Positions 1 through 14,225 are shown, numbered from the stretch's first letter. The stretch: 64,000 nucleotides of DNA from Toxonevra muliebris (GCA_963691655.1 OY829326.1:96093235-96157234); one strand, 5' to 3'. The notes: generated by a model from the sequence alone, not told the origin. Numbers and translations are program-made.

Positions 1-30
1 GAATTGGCCAACTATGCCATTGGAACTATT

Positions 31-319
31 CAAGGTGAATTTATGTGGAAGGTGATAGCAGCAGTACAACAAATTTACCACGGCAACAACCACAGGGCTT
101 TGTTGTTGCGGCCATAATGGCGGAGCACTCTGAATGTCAAAATCAGATGACGAAAGCAGTAGTACAACAAGGCAACGACAATACAAAAAAGAAAAAAACA
201 AACAATCAAAAGTAAACAAATTTTTGACGACCAGTGTTCCTTGCCACGAAAAAAGGCGTCATAAAAAATAAGAAGAAGAATGAATTGCTGGTAACTCAAC
301 CTGATATAAATTCACCTTG
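31..319. mobile_element. MITE with CAAGGTGAATTT termini (copy 1)
   Basis: The stretch begins CAAGGTGAATTTAT and ends with the inverse (ATAAATTCACCTTG). Just inside the left end is GGTGATAGCAGCAGTACAAC, which recurs in inverse orientation just inside the right end of a second copy at 59224-59420. No long open frame is present. This is a short non-autonomous DNA element of unassigned superfamily; no clear target-site duplication was found. Confidence 0.6.
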
Positions 320-1254
320 AAACTATTGAAACTGCGTTGATGAGAAGGAAATTAACACAATGATTAAATAATTCGGATAGAATATAGAAATCCGTTCTAA
401 AGAAATTTTGCGTAAAAAATTGATTTGAGCACAAAAACGAATTATCTCATTGTTCTTCTCCTCTGTGCTCATGTAAAGTCTCTCTGTATTATATCAGCAA
501 TTGAAAAATAGCGTGAAAGAGTGTGAAGAGCTTCACATGATTAGTTCAAAAGATTATTTTTGCATTGGTGTATTATACTTTTTAAAATTACTCTGGCACA
601 TTCGCAAGTCAAAAGATTGCATTACATAAAGATCACAGGATCGGAAATTTAGCAGACTTTTAAGTAAAAAAAAATTTTAACAGTTTAAAGTTTAAACTCT
701 CGTAGCTATTGAGACTCTTTGCTAGCGTCTCCGCACGGTATTTGACGATTGGCGTGAAACAGAGCTCCTGCTGTATTTATCCGAGGCAAACCCAAGTTTA
801 AAAATTTATTTGTTTTTAGTCATAGTATCTATTACAAAAAAGTTGTAAATACTAGTTTCAAAACAACGCAATTTTTTTTTTTAGGTGTTTTTGCAATAAT
901 AATCAGTTTTTTAAATCATATCATATCGAAATTATTGATATTAGTAAGCTACTTCCGGAATTTCATCAAGATCGGATCAGTAGTTTTCGAATGAGGGTGA
1001 AATAAGGGGTCGTCCATATAATATGCCACTGAGTTTTCGGCTGTTTCAGATTCGTTGTCACAAAGCCTTGATTTGTCACTCATAATGCACAACCACTCTC
1101 TCGTGCGTTGCGCAGCGATTTTTTGATAATCTATATTACTTTAATACTACTCTCCTTATTTATTTTACTATGAGGGTTAGGTTGAGTGGTTGCTCTTCCA
1201 ATTACTAGAAGAAGTCCAATTGGCGCAATAACGCATTTTTAATGCTATTATCTA
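320..1254. other. AT-rich stretch, no gene seen
   Basis: I see no conserved coding segment, RNA gene or terminal repeat here. It probably lies in the first intron of, or upstream of, the clathrin heavy chain gene. Confidence 0.5.
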
Positions 1255-2030
1255 GATGGTTAAGTCTAAAGGAAAGCTTTCTAGCTATTCCAATGTGTTA
1301 AGTCTGTACAAACAATTTACCTAAATCAAAACTTCAATAGAATGCAGAGGTTGACATTAGACTCTCCTATGCTGCATAAGAAAGATTTGCCAAAGATGTT
1401 AAGTCTATATCTTCCTAAAGCCGTGCAGTCACACAGGAAGTGTTCGAGGCTTTCGATCTCTTCGATGCCAATCACCCATTGTTCCGTATAAAGTGTTGTT
1501 ATTCGTGCGATTTCCATCCTGAGAAAAGATAAGAGTTCTTAAGTTTTGGAGAGCTGATATTGAGGCCACATCGTCCTTTATTTCTGAAAGAAGTACGTGA
1601 AAATGTCTCTCTTAACGAAATTTAAGAGAGGTAGAACCTGTTTCGACTGAGAAATTGCTCAGCGAAGAACCATGTCTAGCCAGAGCATCGGCATTCACAT
1701 TTCCGTTAACATTTCTATGTCCAGGTACCCAAATGAGAGTTAAATTAATGTGTTGTCCAAGTCTGACAAGTTCCCTGTTGCATTCAACATCTACTTTAGA
1801 TTTGGCTTTTTGAGATCGTGGCTTTGATCATGGATTGGTTATCAGAAAGAATTTGTACATTTTTCCCTTTTGGTACATTATCCAAAATTGCCCTACTAGC
1901 TTGTTAAATAGCAAATACTTCCGCGTGGAACACGCTAGAAGAGTCTGGTAAACGGAAAAATTTAGACAGGTCTAGAGCATGCTAGGAGACACCAGCGCCC
2001 ACTCCACAGTCCATTTTTGACTTAACTATG
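1255..2030 (-). pseudogene. LINE remnant with RNase H and C-terminal tail
   Basis: Read on the minus strand and allowing frameshifts, the segment gives an RNase H-like run. It includes SSVFHAEVFAI (catalytic Glu context), then ILSDNQSMIKA (catalytic Asp), then IWVPGHRNVNGNVNADALA. Next comes the typical non-LTR C-terminal motif ESLEHFLCDCTALGRYR. That domain order is known from RNase H-bearing non-LTR retrotransposons of the I/R1/jockey lineage. Several stops and frameshifts show it is dead. The reverse transcriptase is not visible, so this is a 3' fragment. Confidence 0.75.
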
Positions 2031-3829
2031 ATAAATCCTTACCAAATTTTTATGCGGACACGAAAATGTACTAAGTGAGTTATCTTTATATTATAAAGAT
2101 CTTAAACCATATCGCTAGTCACACATATTGAGCTTTTTACAAAAAACCACCAGAAATATTGAACGTAATGTGGCGTGACGTAACGCACGGCTAGATCACA
2201 ATTTTGTAGTCTGTCAGAATTTTCTAAGCTTAAAGCAGTTCTCATTTTGCATAATTTTTTACGACGAAAAGTACGTCAAAATGTGCTTCAACACTACTTT
2301 AAGCTCACAATTTTTACACATCACTCTAATCTGAGCTCCTTTTAGAATCTGAATCATAATTTGCATATTTTAATGGCGTCCAAGAAGTACATTTTAGTAC
2401 CATTTTAGTACAGTTACATTACATTTTTATACATTCGATTTTATTATTTATATTTTTTTTTGCGGTAGTGCCATTCCTAGTATTTGAATACCAGAAACAA
2501 GTGCATACAAAAATCGAATAGATATTTTGTTTGCTTTTTGTACATCACTATTTATTCATAGTGTGCCATACTTATTTTATATTAACTTCCGTTTTGTTTT
2601 CCTTCGATTTTCTATTGTGCTAAATCTTTCTTCTAAGAAGAAATGTGCCATTTTAATAGTAGAAAGTCTAATGACATAGTAGTCAACCCACATTTTGAGA
2701 ATGCATAACAAAGAAAATTGCTTTTAGTAGCAAATGCTTTTAAAATCTTGCAATTTTTACGGCGCAAATACTCAGAATCAAAAAAAAAAAAAAAAAAAAA
2801 GTAGCTGAAGGTGATTAACCGCGCCATATTGCAAATTAAAATTTTAGATACTTTACAATATATGGACTTTTGAATTTACAGAGTTCCAAATGTAAGTAAA
2901 TCGACCAACATACATGGCAATTTATGTTATAATTGAGAGAAAGCAAAAATTTATTTAATTATTTCTGTGATAATAATTGAAAGTTTATTGCTCTTAAAAA
3001 AAATTACATATTTCTTATCATTTAATTCCATGGCTGAACTCAAGTGCAATCAATTTTAAATAATTAAAAAAAAAATTTGTAAACGCTGTTTTTATAATTA
3101 GATCTACTAAAATTTGCATTGTTTCTTGTGTTCTTTTCTTTGTTTTAAACAATTTCGTTATCTTAATTCTTAAAAATGTTTTCTTAAGAAATCTATAGCC
3201 TCGAGCAATAGAGTTGGTTTGTTTTTTTTTTTCTTTTTTTTTCCATTTTTACTATGCCCAAATTATTTTATTTTTTTAGTAAACAAAAATAACCTTGAAC
3301 TTGTGGTGAATTTTTGTCTGCGTTATTTAGAATAAATATTTAAAATAGATTTTTCATTTCACTCGTGATCGTCGTCGTCTTCATTCATTAATTTTCTAAG
3401 TGTGTATGTGTGTATGCATGTATGTGAACTTTGCCGAAAGAGCAATATTTAAATAGAAAGTATTACGTTTTTAAGGAATTTTCTTGAAATCTTTCCAGAT
3501 AATGACTGAATAATTAATTAGGAATTAGTTACTACAAAAAGTTAAAATATTAAAATCTAAGTGTGGTAGCAATGAGACTACCTATTTTGAGAGGGAACGG
3601 GTTATAAGTTCTAACATTTTCAAAGTAGAACTACAGTCCAGCATTTGGTTTAAATGAAGATGAGAAGCAGTGGGTTATTGTATTCACATAAGTTAGGTAG
3701 GTTACGTGGTTATTTCCACCTAATATTAGGGAAATCAAATACCTCCACAGCGTTCTCGTATGTGATGTTGAAAAGAAACAGTGTATGAGACAGGAAAACC
3801 CATTAAGTTAGATCTCAAAATTTCAGCTG
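2031..3829. other. AT-rich intron-like DNA
   Basis: It contains long A/T tracts (for example poly-A at about 2779-2800 and T tracts near 3220-3245) but no supported gene or element. Confidence 0.5.
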
Positions 3830-4000
3830 AGTATTAAGTTTGACGTTAGAGGCTTCCCCTATTCCATTAAAGTATGGTCTCTCAAATGGTTTAAGTCTAT
3901 GTATATCTTGCTAGAGCCGAGCAACCGCACAGGAAGTATTTGAGGATGTCTTCTTCTTCATTGTCAAGGCAACTGCGATAGCAGTCACTGTCAGTGGCAG
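3830..4000 (-). pseudogene. Short LINE C-terminal fragment
   Basis: The minus strand reads LKYFLCGCSALARYT, a diverged copy of the LEHFLCDCTALGRYR motif in the LINE remnant at 1255-2030. The flanking bases also resemble that remnant (a shared 'ttaagtctat...agccg' context). It is a second, shorter fragment of the same retrotransposon family. Confidence 0.6.
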
Positions 4001-4353
4001 ATCCAGAGAAGGGCGCTATAGAAGGGGCTGCAGCCCTCCCCTCAAAAATGTGAATGCTTTTAATCTTTTTAAGGGTTTCTACGGCGCATCTGTTTGTCTG
4101 CATTAAATCTGAAATTTCAAGGTCAATTTAAAGATGTCCTATTTTTGTTTGATTCTGTTTTTTATATGAATTGTCTGAGTTTGGGTCTAGTTGTTGAACC
4201 AATTCGTATCTGCTTTTAAAATCTGGTTTCCGATTTATTATCTTTTTTAAGTAGCTTTTATAGTGCATTGTTTTATTGCGCCCCCTAGCATTGCATTTTT
4301 TAAACTTTATAAATTTATATTAAAATTCTCTTTTCGTTTCTTTTTCCTTGTAG

Positions 4354-7300
4354 CTCACTAATGTCGGCATCAACATCAATTCGATATCGTTCAGCACTCT
4401 CACCATGGAGTCTGATAAGTTCATTTGTGTGCGTGAGAAGGTTAATGATACCGCCCAAGTGGTCATTATCGACATGAATGATTCGAGTAATCCGACCAGG
4501 CGTCCCATCTCTGCGGATTCAGCTATAATGAATCCAGCAAGCAAAGTTATTGCATTAAAAGGTAAGCATACTTTTAGGTGTCAGAAATAATATTATATTA
4601 ATTTGATTGCTATTGTGTTGCAGCGCAAAAAACTTTGCAAATTTTCAATATTGAGATGAAATCAAAAATGAAGGCGCACACCATGACCGAAGATGTTGTC
4701 TTCTGGAAATGGATTTCTCTCAACACTTTGGCATTAGTGACTGAGACATCAGTGTATCATTGGTCGATGGAGGGCGATTCAACGCCACAAAAAATGTTCG
4801 ACAGACATTCCTCTTTAAATGGTTGCCAAATCATTAATTACCGTTGCAATCCATCGCAGCAATGGTTGTTGTTGGTTGGTATATCAGCATTACCGAATCG
4901 CGTTGCTGGCGCTATGCAGTTGTATTCAGTAGAGCGTAAAGTGTCGCAGGCTATTGAAGGTGAGATTGACATTGATTAATTCATATTAAATTTCTATAAA
5001 TATCGAACTATTCAAATGTGTACTGTATGTAGGTCATGCCGCTTCGTTTGCCTCATTCAAAATGGAGGGTAACAAAGAAGCTTCCACTCTCTTTTGCTTT
5101 GCTGTACGTACCGCAACCGGTGGTAAATTGCATATTATTGAGGTGGGCGCTGCTCCTGCAGGCAATCAACCCTTCCCGAAGAAATCCGTTGATGTCTTCT
5201 TCCCACCCGAGGCACAAAGCGACTTTCCCGTCGCCATGCAAGTTTCTGCCAAGTATGATACTATCTATTTGATTACCAAATATGGCTATATTCATTTGTA
5301 CGACATGGAAACGGCTACATGCATCTACATGAATCGTATCTCGGCCGATACGATCTTTGTGACTGCGCCGCATGAGGCCAGCGGTGGTATTATTGGGGTT
5401 AATCGCAAGGGCCAAGTGCTCTCGGTGACCGTCGATGAGGAACAAATTATCCCATACATCAATACTGTATTGCAAAACCCTGATCTAGCGTTACGCATGG
5501 CTGTGCGCAATAATCTATCCGGTGCTGAAGAACTTTTCGTACGCAAGTTCAATAAACTCTTTACCTCTGGCGCATATGCCGAAGCTGCCAAGGTGGCTGC
5601 TTTGGCCCCGAAAGGTATTTTGCGTACACCGCAAACTATACAACGTTTCCAACAAGTGCAGACACCCGCTGGTTCGACCACGCCTCCATTGTTGCAATAC
5701 TTTGGTATATTGCTTGATCAAGGCAAGCTAAATAAGTATGAATCGTTGGAGTTGTGTCGTCCGGTTTTGGTGCAGGGCAAGAAGCAGCTGTGCGAGAAAT
5801 GGCTGAAAGAGGAGAAACTTGAATGCAGTGAGGAACTGGGTGATTTGGTGAAAACTTCCGATCTGACGTTGGCATTGTCGATTTACTTGCGCGCTAATGT
5901 TCCCAATAAGGTTATACAATGTTTCGCCGAGACTGGGCAATTCCAAAAGATTGTGTTGTATGCCAAGAAGGTCAACTACACACCCGATTATATCTTCTTG
6001 CTGCGTTCAGTAATGCGCACTAACCCGGAGCAAGGTGCTGGTTTTGCTTCGATGCTCGTTGCCGAAGAGGAACCATTGGCGGACATTAATCAGATAGTGG
6101 ATATTTTCATGGAACATTCAATGGTGCAACAATGTACTGCCTTCTTGCTGGATGCGCTCAAACACAATCGCCCGAATGAGGGCACTTTGCAGACACGTCT
6201 GCTTGAGATGAATTTGATTTCTGCGCCTCAGGTGGCCGATGCCATACTCGGCAATGCTATGTTCACGCACTATGATCGCGCACACATTGCGCAGCTGTGC
6301 GAGAAGGCTGGTCTCTTGCAGCGTGCCTTGGAGCACTACACTGACTTGTACGACATTAAGCGTGCCGTTGTGCATACACATCTTTTGAATGCCGACTGGT
6401 TGGTGGGCTTCTTCGGCACACTCTCTGTAGAAGATTCGCTGGAGTGTCTGAAGGCCATGCTCACCGCAAATATACGCCAGAATTTGCAGATTTGCGTGCA
6501 GATTGCAACCAAATATCACGAGCAATTGACAACTAAAGCTTTGATTGATCTATTCGAAAGTTTTAAATCGTATGAAGGTCTCTTCTACTTCCTCGGTTCG
6601 ATTGTGAACTTCTCTCAGGATCCCGAGGTTCACTTCAAGTACATACAGGCTGCCTGTAAAACCAATCAAATCAAGGAGGTGGAACGTATCTGTCGTGAGT
6701 CGAACTGCTATAATGCGGAGCGTGTGAAGAACTTCTTGAAGGAGGCCAAGCTGACAGATCAATTGCCCTTGATCATTGTCTGTGATCGCTTTGATTTTGT
6801 GCACGATCTTGTGCTCTATCTCTATCGCAATAATTTACAGAAGTATATTGAGATTTATGTGCAGAAGGTGAATCCATCGCGTTTACCTGTGGTCGTAGGT
6901 GGCTTGCTTGATGTTGATTGTTCGGAAGATATCATCAAGAATCTGATACTCGTTGTGAAGGGACAATTCTCTACAGATGAATTAGTTGAGGAGGTAGAGA
7001 AACGGAATCGCTTGAAGCTGTTGTTGCCGTGGTTAGAGTCTCGTGTTCATGAAGGCTGCATTGAGCCAGCGACACACAATGCTTTGGCCAAGATCTACAT
7101 CGATTCGAACAATAATCCTGAACGTTTTCTCAAAGAGAATCAGTACTATGATAGTCGCGTAGTGGGTCGTTACTGCGAGAAGCGGGATCCCCATTTGGCA
7201 TGTGTCGCTTACGAGCGGGGACAGTGCGACCGTGAGTTGATTGCTGTATGCAATGAGAATTCGCTGTTTAAGAGCGAAGCACGTTACTTAGTGCGTCGTC

Positions 7301-10300
7301 GCGATCCCGATTTGTGGGCTGAAGTGTTGGCTGAAGCCAATCCCTACAAGCGCCAACTGATCGATCAGGTTGTTCAGACTGCCCTGTCGGAGACACAAGA
7401 TCCTGATGATATATCTGTGACCGTGAAGGCATTCATGACCGCCGATTTACCGAATGAATTGATTGAACTGCTCGAGAAGATCATTTTGGATTCGTCCGTT
7501 TTCTCCGATCATCGCAATTTACAGAACTTGCTGATTTTGACCGCAATCAAGGCGGATCGCACTCGCGTGATGGACTACATCAATCGTTTGGATAATTACG
7601 ATGCTCCCGACATTGCTAACATCGCCATTTCGAATCAATTGTACGAAGAGGCCTTCGCTATTTTCAAGAAATTCGATGTGAACACTTCAGCCATTCAGGT
7701 GCTCATCGAGCAGGTTAACAATCTGGAACGCGCTAATGAATTCGCTGAGCGTTGTAATGAGCCGGCGGTATGGTCGCAGCTGGCCAAAGCACAGTTGCAG
7801 CAGGGTCTCGTCAAAGAAGCTATCGATTCCTATATTAAAGCCGACGATCCAAGCGCGTACATGGATGTCGTAGATGTTGCCTCTAAGGCTGATTCTTGGG
7901 ATGATTTGGTACGTTACTTGCAGATGGCACGGAAGAAGGCACGCGAATCCTATATTGAAAGTGAACTGATTTATGCTTATGCTCGCACAGGACGTCTCGC
8001 GGACTTGGAAGAGTTCATCTCAGGTCCCAATCATGCCGACATTCAGAAGATTGGTGATCGCTGCTTCAGCGATGGTATGTACGATGCTGCCAAGCTGCTC
8101 TACAACAATGTCAGCAATTTCGCACGTCTCGCCATTACGTTGGTCTACTTGAAGGAGTTCCAGGGCGCAGTGGACTCTGCCCGCAAGGCCAATTCCACAC
8201 GTACCTGGAAAGAGGTATGTTTTGCCTGTGTCGACGCCGAAGAATTCCGCTTGGCTCAAATGTGTGGTCTCCATATTGTGGTGCATGCCGATGAGCTCGA
8301 GGACTTGATCAATTACTATCAAGATCGTGGTTACTTTGAGGAACTTATCGCTTTGCTAGAATCAGCTTTGGGTCTCGAGCGTGCACATATGGGCATGTTT
8401 ACCGAATTGGCCATCCTCTATTCGAAATTCAAGCCGTCAAAAATGCGTGAACACTTGGAACTCTTCTGGTCGCGTGTCAATATCCCCAAGGTATTGCGTG
8501 CTGCCGAATCCGCACATTTGTGGTCCGAACTTGTGTTCCTCTACGACAAATACGAAGAATATGATAATGCAGTACTTGCAATGATGGCTCATCCTACCGA
8601 GGCATGGCGTGAGGGCCACTTCAAGGATATCATCACAAAGGTGGCCAACATTGAGCTCTACTACAAGGCTATTCAGTTCTATTTGGATTACAAACCATTG
8701 CTATTAAATGATATGTTGCTGGTATTGGCACCACGCATGGACCATACACGCGCTGTCAGTTTCTTCAATAAGACCGGCCACTTGCAGCTGGTGAAACCAT
8801 ATTTGCGTTCCGTACAGTCACTCAATAATAAAGCCATCAATGAGGCGCTCAATGGGCTGCTAATTGAAGAGGAAGATTATCAGGGTTTGCGTAATTCTAT
8901 TGATGGATTTGATAATTTCGATACAATTGCATTGGCACAGAAGCTGGAGAAACACGAGCTGACCGAATTCAGACGCATTGCTGCCTATTTGTACAAAGGT
9001 GAGTGTGTGTGTGTGTGTGCTGCCATCACTGTTGTTGATAATTGAATGTGAATATGTTTTTCTATTTCTCCTATGTGTAGGCAACAATCGCTGGAAGCAA
9101 AGTGTCGAATTGTGCAAAAAGGATAAACTTTACAAGGATGCAATGGAATATGCTGCTGAATCGAGCAAGCAGGAAATTGCTGAAGAATTGTTGGGCTGGT
9201 TCTTGGAACGTAATGCATACGATTGTTTTGCGGCTTGTTTATTCCAAGTGAGTGTGGGGGCTTTTTATATTTATTTAAGTTTTAGGCCGTAGTTAGAAGC
9301 CACTATGCTTAAAGATGGGTGGCACATTAGCGATCAAGCCGATTCTAAGTAGTATTCTCTTGATCTTGTGAATCCTTAAAGAAAAAATAAACAGTCTGAT
9401 TTAGAATATAAAAGTTATAAGTTTTTAGATATCTGATTTATGGAAGTTAAGTACACCTTTGGTTTTTGTTTGTTGTCGCCTATTTCTTAATTAATATCGC
9501 TTTATTCCCGCAACGATTTTTGAGCAGTTGGTTTTGAATTTTTATCAATCGCTGAGTTGCTTTGAATTCTACAGTACCCGAGCACTCAAAGGATTAACTA
9601 AAAAATTGTTTCAGGCCAAAAAATTGAGACATGTGCCAACATAAATCTTCAGAAGGCGTTAAAAGGCACAATATAATCAGCAAGGCGACCCCTCACCAAA
9701 GTCCAAAGGCTAACCTGTGTGTGTGATATAACTAGCCATGAGAACAAGCTCTAGGCAACCATGGAATCAAAAATAATTTAGAATAAATAGATGAAGGCAA
9801 TGGGAATAACGCAGTATTGTCAGACCGTTTGCTTCCCGATTCACCCCATTTCAAAATGTCAAAAATCCCTCGAAAATCCCATTTAAATTAAATTATAGAA
9901 AACACTGGTTGCGTTCAGAAGACGCCTCTGCTCCGCCACTGCTACCTGTGTGTCTTATAAACGCAATATGATCACTTTTTGATCAACAGAAATTATACTG
10001 AGCAGTCGTCATTTCATTGAGCGTATTATTTTTCTGATACTTCAGCTCAACATGTTGCTGAGCAGAGTCCGTTTTCTGAAGGCAATCACTGTAAACAATT
10101 ATTTATTTTTGAACTTTTCTTAACCATTTTAATACATCGTAACTACGGAAAACTATTCAATAGTATGAAATTGTCGAAAAAATACAAAACTTCAATTATA
10201 TTCAGGATAGTTCGATTTAAAATATCCCGATTTTAAGACGAAAAATCTAAAAAAAATTAATCCCGTCAAGTGGGAAAATGTCAAGCGCAGTGGTTCCAGT

Positions 10301-11457
10301 GGCAGAGCAACCAGTAATTCTTTTATATTTTGTCAGAATTATCCAGACATATCATACTTTCAACTAAAAAATTTGTATGATTGTTCCCTCTAAGCGTAAG
10401 ATTCTTGCTGTCAGTTGAGCAAGGATCCCTGTGCCCCATTATAGTTTTCATTTCACATGTGGAGTTTGAAAAAATTATAGTTAAAAGCAGTTTTTTTTTG
10501 CAATGTTATATCAATAAACACAAACCTGCAAGAAAAAAAAAATACAAAAATTCGAGCTCTGCACTAGAGCTTCATATTGCGTGTGCACACGAGTAGTAAG
10601 TGTGCACGTGTATTTAAGAAAACTCGCCGAGTTACACTCGCATTTCAAACACGAACTGCACGTGCTTACTACAAAGAGTTTATAGGTTTCAAAATCAGCT
10701 CACGAAAATCTATTCGCATCTTTAAAAGCCTCTGTTAGCTCTATAATCAAGTTTGTGTAGTTAAGTTCGTATTTGCATGCACATATAGTTCGGGTTTCTG
10801 TTTTTAAAAAAATACTACACGGAGTTCGAACGTTCGTGTATACGTTTAGTTCGAAACATTCAAAAACGAAAGCATTGCACCAACACCTTTGTTTGCCTTG
10901 AGTCTTGAGTCATCAGTTGAGCATCATTCTTATTGTTATTGTATTATTGAAAAACAGTAATTAAATACAGGTTCCCACCTATTTAAAGTTATAGAGACAA
11001 AGGCCTTCAGTTTCCTTCATTATTCTTATATTTTTATATGCATTAATATTGATACAATATTTACAATATTTGAATTTATTTTACATTTTGTAGTGCTACG
11101 ATTTACTACGACCCGATGTTATATTGGAATTGGCATGGAAACACAATATCATGGACTTTGCCATGCCCTACTTGATTCAAGTATGCATAATCTTTGTTTT
11201 GCTTAGAATTTCCTTAATAATTAATTTCTCGCTGTCTTTAGATTATCCGCGAATATACGACAAAGGTCGACAAACTCGAACAAACCGAAGCGCAACGCGA
11301 AAAAGAAGATGATACCGTCGAACATAAAAATATTATAAGCATGGAACCACAATTGATGATTACCGCGGGACCCGCTATGGGAATACCACCACAATATACG
11401 CAAAATTATGCGCCTGGCTATGCGCCAAATATGGCATATCCAGGATATGGCATGTAG
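4354..11457 (+). CDS. Chc: Clathrin heavy chain (5' end missing)
   Basis: Clathrin heavy chain forms the legs of the triskelion that coats endocytic and trans-Golgi vesicles. Coding exons are 4354-4561, 4624-4959, 5033-8998, 9081-9247, 11094-11180 and 11242-11457; all junctions are GT-AG and keep frame. Together they give 1659 codons plus stop. The first exon here opens in the beta-propeller (LTNVGINI). The initiator exon, about 14 codons in relatives, was not found and is probably upstream of base 1. The order is N-terminal propeller, linker, seven clathrin heavy-chain repeats, then the trimerisation region and tail. The tail carries PQLMITAG, a QLMIT form of the Hsc70-binding QLMLT uncoating motif, and ends in a Pro/Tyr/Gly-rich segment. 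The largest exon (3966 bp) encodes most of the protein. The 1.85 kb intron before the fifth exon listed is the only long one. Nothing is broken, and identity to the fly protein is very high. Confidence 0.97.
9248..11093 (+). other. Long intron of clathrin heavy chain
   Basis: This GT-AG intron contains no recognisable gene or complete element. An imperfect inverted repeat pairs AGTAGTAAGTGTGCACGTG (near 10590) with CACGTGCTTACTAC (near 10665) and could form a hairpin. Confidence 0.7.
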
Positions 11458-13622
11458 GCAACAAGAAATAAATAAAGAAACACAACAACAACAACAATAA
11501 AATACAACATCTCAATCACTACACACACACATACATACCACACCTGCAAAAATGCGTCGCATACATACAAACAAAACAAACAAACAAACCGAAACCAACC
11601 AATCCGACATGCGTCACACGGAAATTTTTGTCCATTTTCTCTTCTACATACATAAATACAGTTAATATTATTATTATTTTTGTTTTGTTTTTATGTTAAC
11701 TTTTATTTTCCCCCACACCTCATCATCCTGCATTGTTCCGGCAGGCATTATTCGTAGAATACAAGAAGGAAAATAAAACGATTTTTATGTTTATCTATAT
11801 CTATGTAAGTTAAAGTTTTGTAAGACGTTCAAGGAATTGTGATGCAGATTACAGAAAAAGCAGCGGAGGAAATTAATACAGCTACACACACGCACTCATA
11901 CATACACGAATTTACACCTAAATATGTAGAAGTAAATTTTTGTGGTTGTTCCGGAAATCGGAAATGTGAATGTAATGGAAATTTTGAATTTGAAGATATC
12001 CATTTTTTTTTTATATTACACCCATACATTCATGCATACATTCTACTCAAAATACAACAACAATCACTACAAGAAACTAAATGTATGCGAATTATGTAAA
12101 AAGCATTTTATATTTCCGTTTCCTCCATCGACGTCTCTTTAAGTTGAACCTGTGTGTGTGTGTTTATTCGACAACCGATTCGTTAGATTTTTTTTGGTTA
12201 GTTGAAAATATTTATGATTTTACAATTTGTATGCCTTTGCTAATGCCGTCCAATTCTAATAAAATTTAATCACTTTTGCTTCTTGTATGTTTTGCAGCTA
12301 TAAATAATTTTCCAGGAGCTAAAGAGAACGTGTGAAACTTTTCCGCTTTTTCTCTTACGCACCGCCGCCACTCTCTCGAATATATTGTGTTTGAAAGCTG
12401 CTTTGCTGTTGCTGTGTGCTGTTTGCAGCATCCGAATCATTTTCATCTTCTAACATGAGCATAATTTATTATTTAAGCAACAGAAAAATAAAAAAACTGG
12501 TTTTTAAACAGAAATGAAATCACTCAACATTGAACCACAATCAGCACACACCACACATTTACAAGAAGAACGAAACAGAAAATTAAAAGAAAATAGAAAC
12601 CAATCTATGATTATTGCTAATGTGTAATTAAATAAATACAATTTTTAAAAATAATTATAATTATAAATAATTTAAATTGAAATTCAATTGATTGATCGAA
12701 CGTATTGTATTATCTAAGATTTATTAACTGATTTGTTTGTAATATTAGAAAAAAAGAAAACAAAAACAAATATATTGCATAGCTGAAAATAATGAAAAAA
12801 TTGAAAGAAATTTTAAAGATTTTCGATTAATAAACATGTGTACATCTATTGCAAACACACCAACAAAACCACGAAACATTCTTCATTACAAAAAAAATAA
12901 AAAAACTAAACAAAAAAAAATTAATAATAACTTTAACAAATATTTAAATGTAGCACATTAAAATGTTTAGCAGTTTCTTCTTTACATTAAATATATCTAA
13001 AATTATTTGATATAGTTTTGTGTTCTTTCTCCGTAAAGCATAAATTTGATTTTAACTATACACACATACATACATACACTTTAGAGTATTTTGCCCAATT
13101 ATAAATTGAAAGTAATTATTAAAATTAAACTAAAAAGTGAAACAAATAAAATACAGATTATATTTACCACAGTTAGAAATATAAAACTTCAGAGCAAGGC
13201 AAAAACAAAGAAACAGAAAATATGAAAGAAATTATAATATATATGATGAAAAAATTTATGAATAATGTTTAGTTTTACTATATTTTTATTTTTTATTAAA
13301 ACAAAAACAAAAAAAAAAAAAAAAACGATTATATTATTATATTGTCTATTAATATTATTTTTGTGTAATTGCTATTATATATTATTACAAACAGAAAATA
13401 TAAATATAATTATAATATTAAAAAAAAATCGTGTAATGTTTTTTTTTATTGTAGTACTAGTATGCTCTCTGTGAGCCCTGGCATAGTTTTACTCGAAATT
13501 TGCAACAACAAAAATTTATGCAAATAGAGAAATTATAACATTGACATAGCAACCTTCGATTATTTTTGCTTCCTACGTCAGGTTTGAAAGATAACGGCAC
13601 ATGGAAAGCTCTGAGAATATTT
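11458..13622 (+). other. 3' UTR and downstream DNA of clathrin heavy chain
   Basis: After the stop codon the sequence is rich in CA, ACA and AT simple repeats. AATAAA hexamers that could direct polyadenylation occur at 11471-11476 and 11772-11777, with further AT-rich candidates beyond. I cannot decide which is used. No other gene is visible before the assembly gap. Confidence 0.6.
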
Positions 13623-13822
13623 NNNNNNNNNNNNNNNNNNNNNNNNNNNNNNNNNNNNNNNNNNNNNNNNNNNNNNNNNNNNNNNNNNNNNNNNNNNNNN
13701 NNNNNNNNNNNNNNNNNNNNNNNNNNNNNNNNNNNNNNNNNNNNNNNNNNNNNNNNNNNNNNNNNNNNNNNNNNNNNNNNNNNNNNNNNNNNNNNNNNNN
13801 NNNNNNNNNNNNNNNNNNNNNN
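13623..13822. other. Assembly gap (200 N)
   Basis: Exactly 200 N characters, the size of a conventional scaffold gap of unknown length. Confidence 0.99.
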
Positions 13823-14225
13823 CAGCGGGTTTTTTAATGTGTTTTTTTATTTCAATTTAAAAGACACTAAATGCTCCGCTAAATAATCCATTTCCTAATA
13901 ATCCTAACAACATTTTTTATCGAAAGAATGAGCAATGAACTTATTTAAAACCAAAGTTCGTAACTGTAAGTCACACAATTCAAAAAATTCGTTACTCCAT
14001 GTAAAAAATGGATTAAAACACGAAAATTCATTTTGTTAAAACTACAGAATACCAGATGGCATAAATGTTTGTTTATAATGCTTCTGAATTCAGATTAAAG
14101 AGTTTGTTATGGCCAGAAGAAGCTGATAGTAGTGAAGAGAATATAGACTTCGATTGTATAATTTAGAAATGCTGTGAATTAAAAACTTTAGAAATACATG
14201 TATTTAATTAATTTTCTTTTTAATA

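Noticed and set aside
1..4353. Search for the missing first coding exon of clathrin heavy chain
   Set aside because: No ATG-containing segment with the expected short N-terminal peptide and a donor site was found; it is probably upstream of the window.
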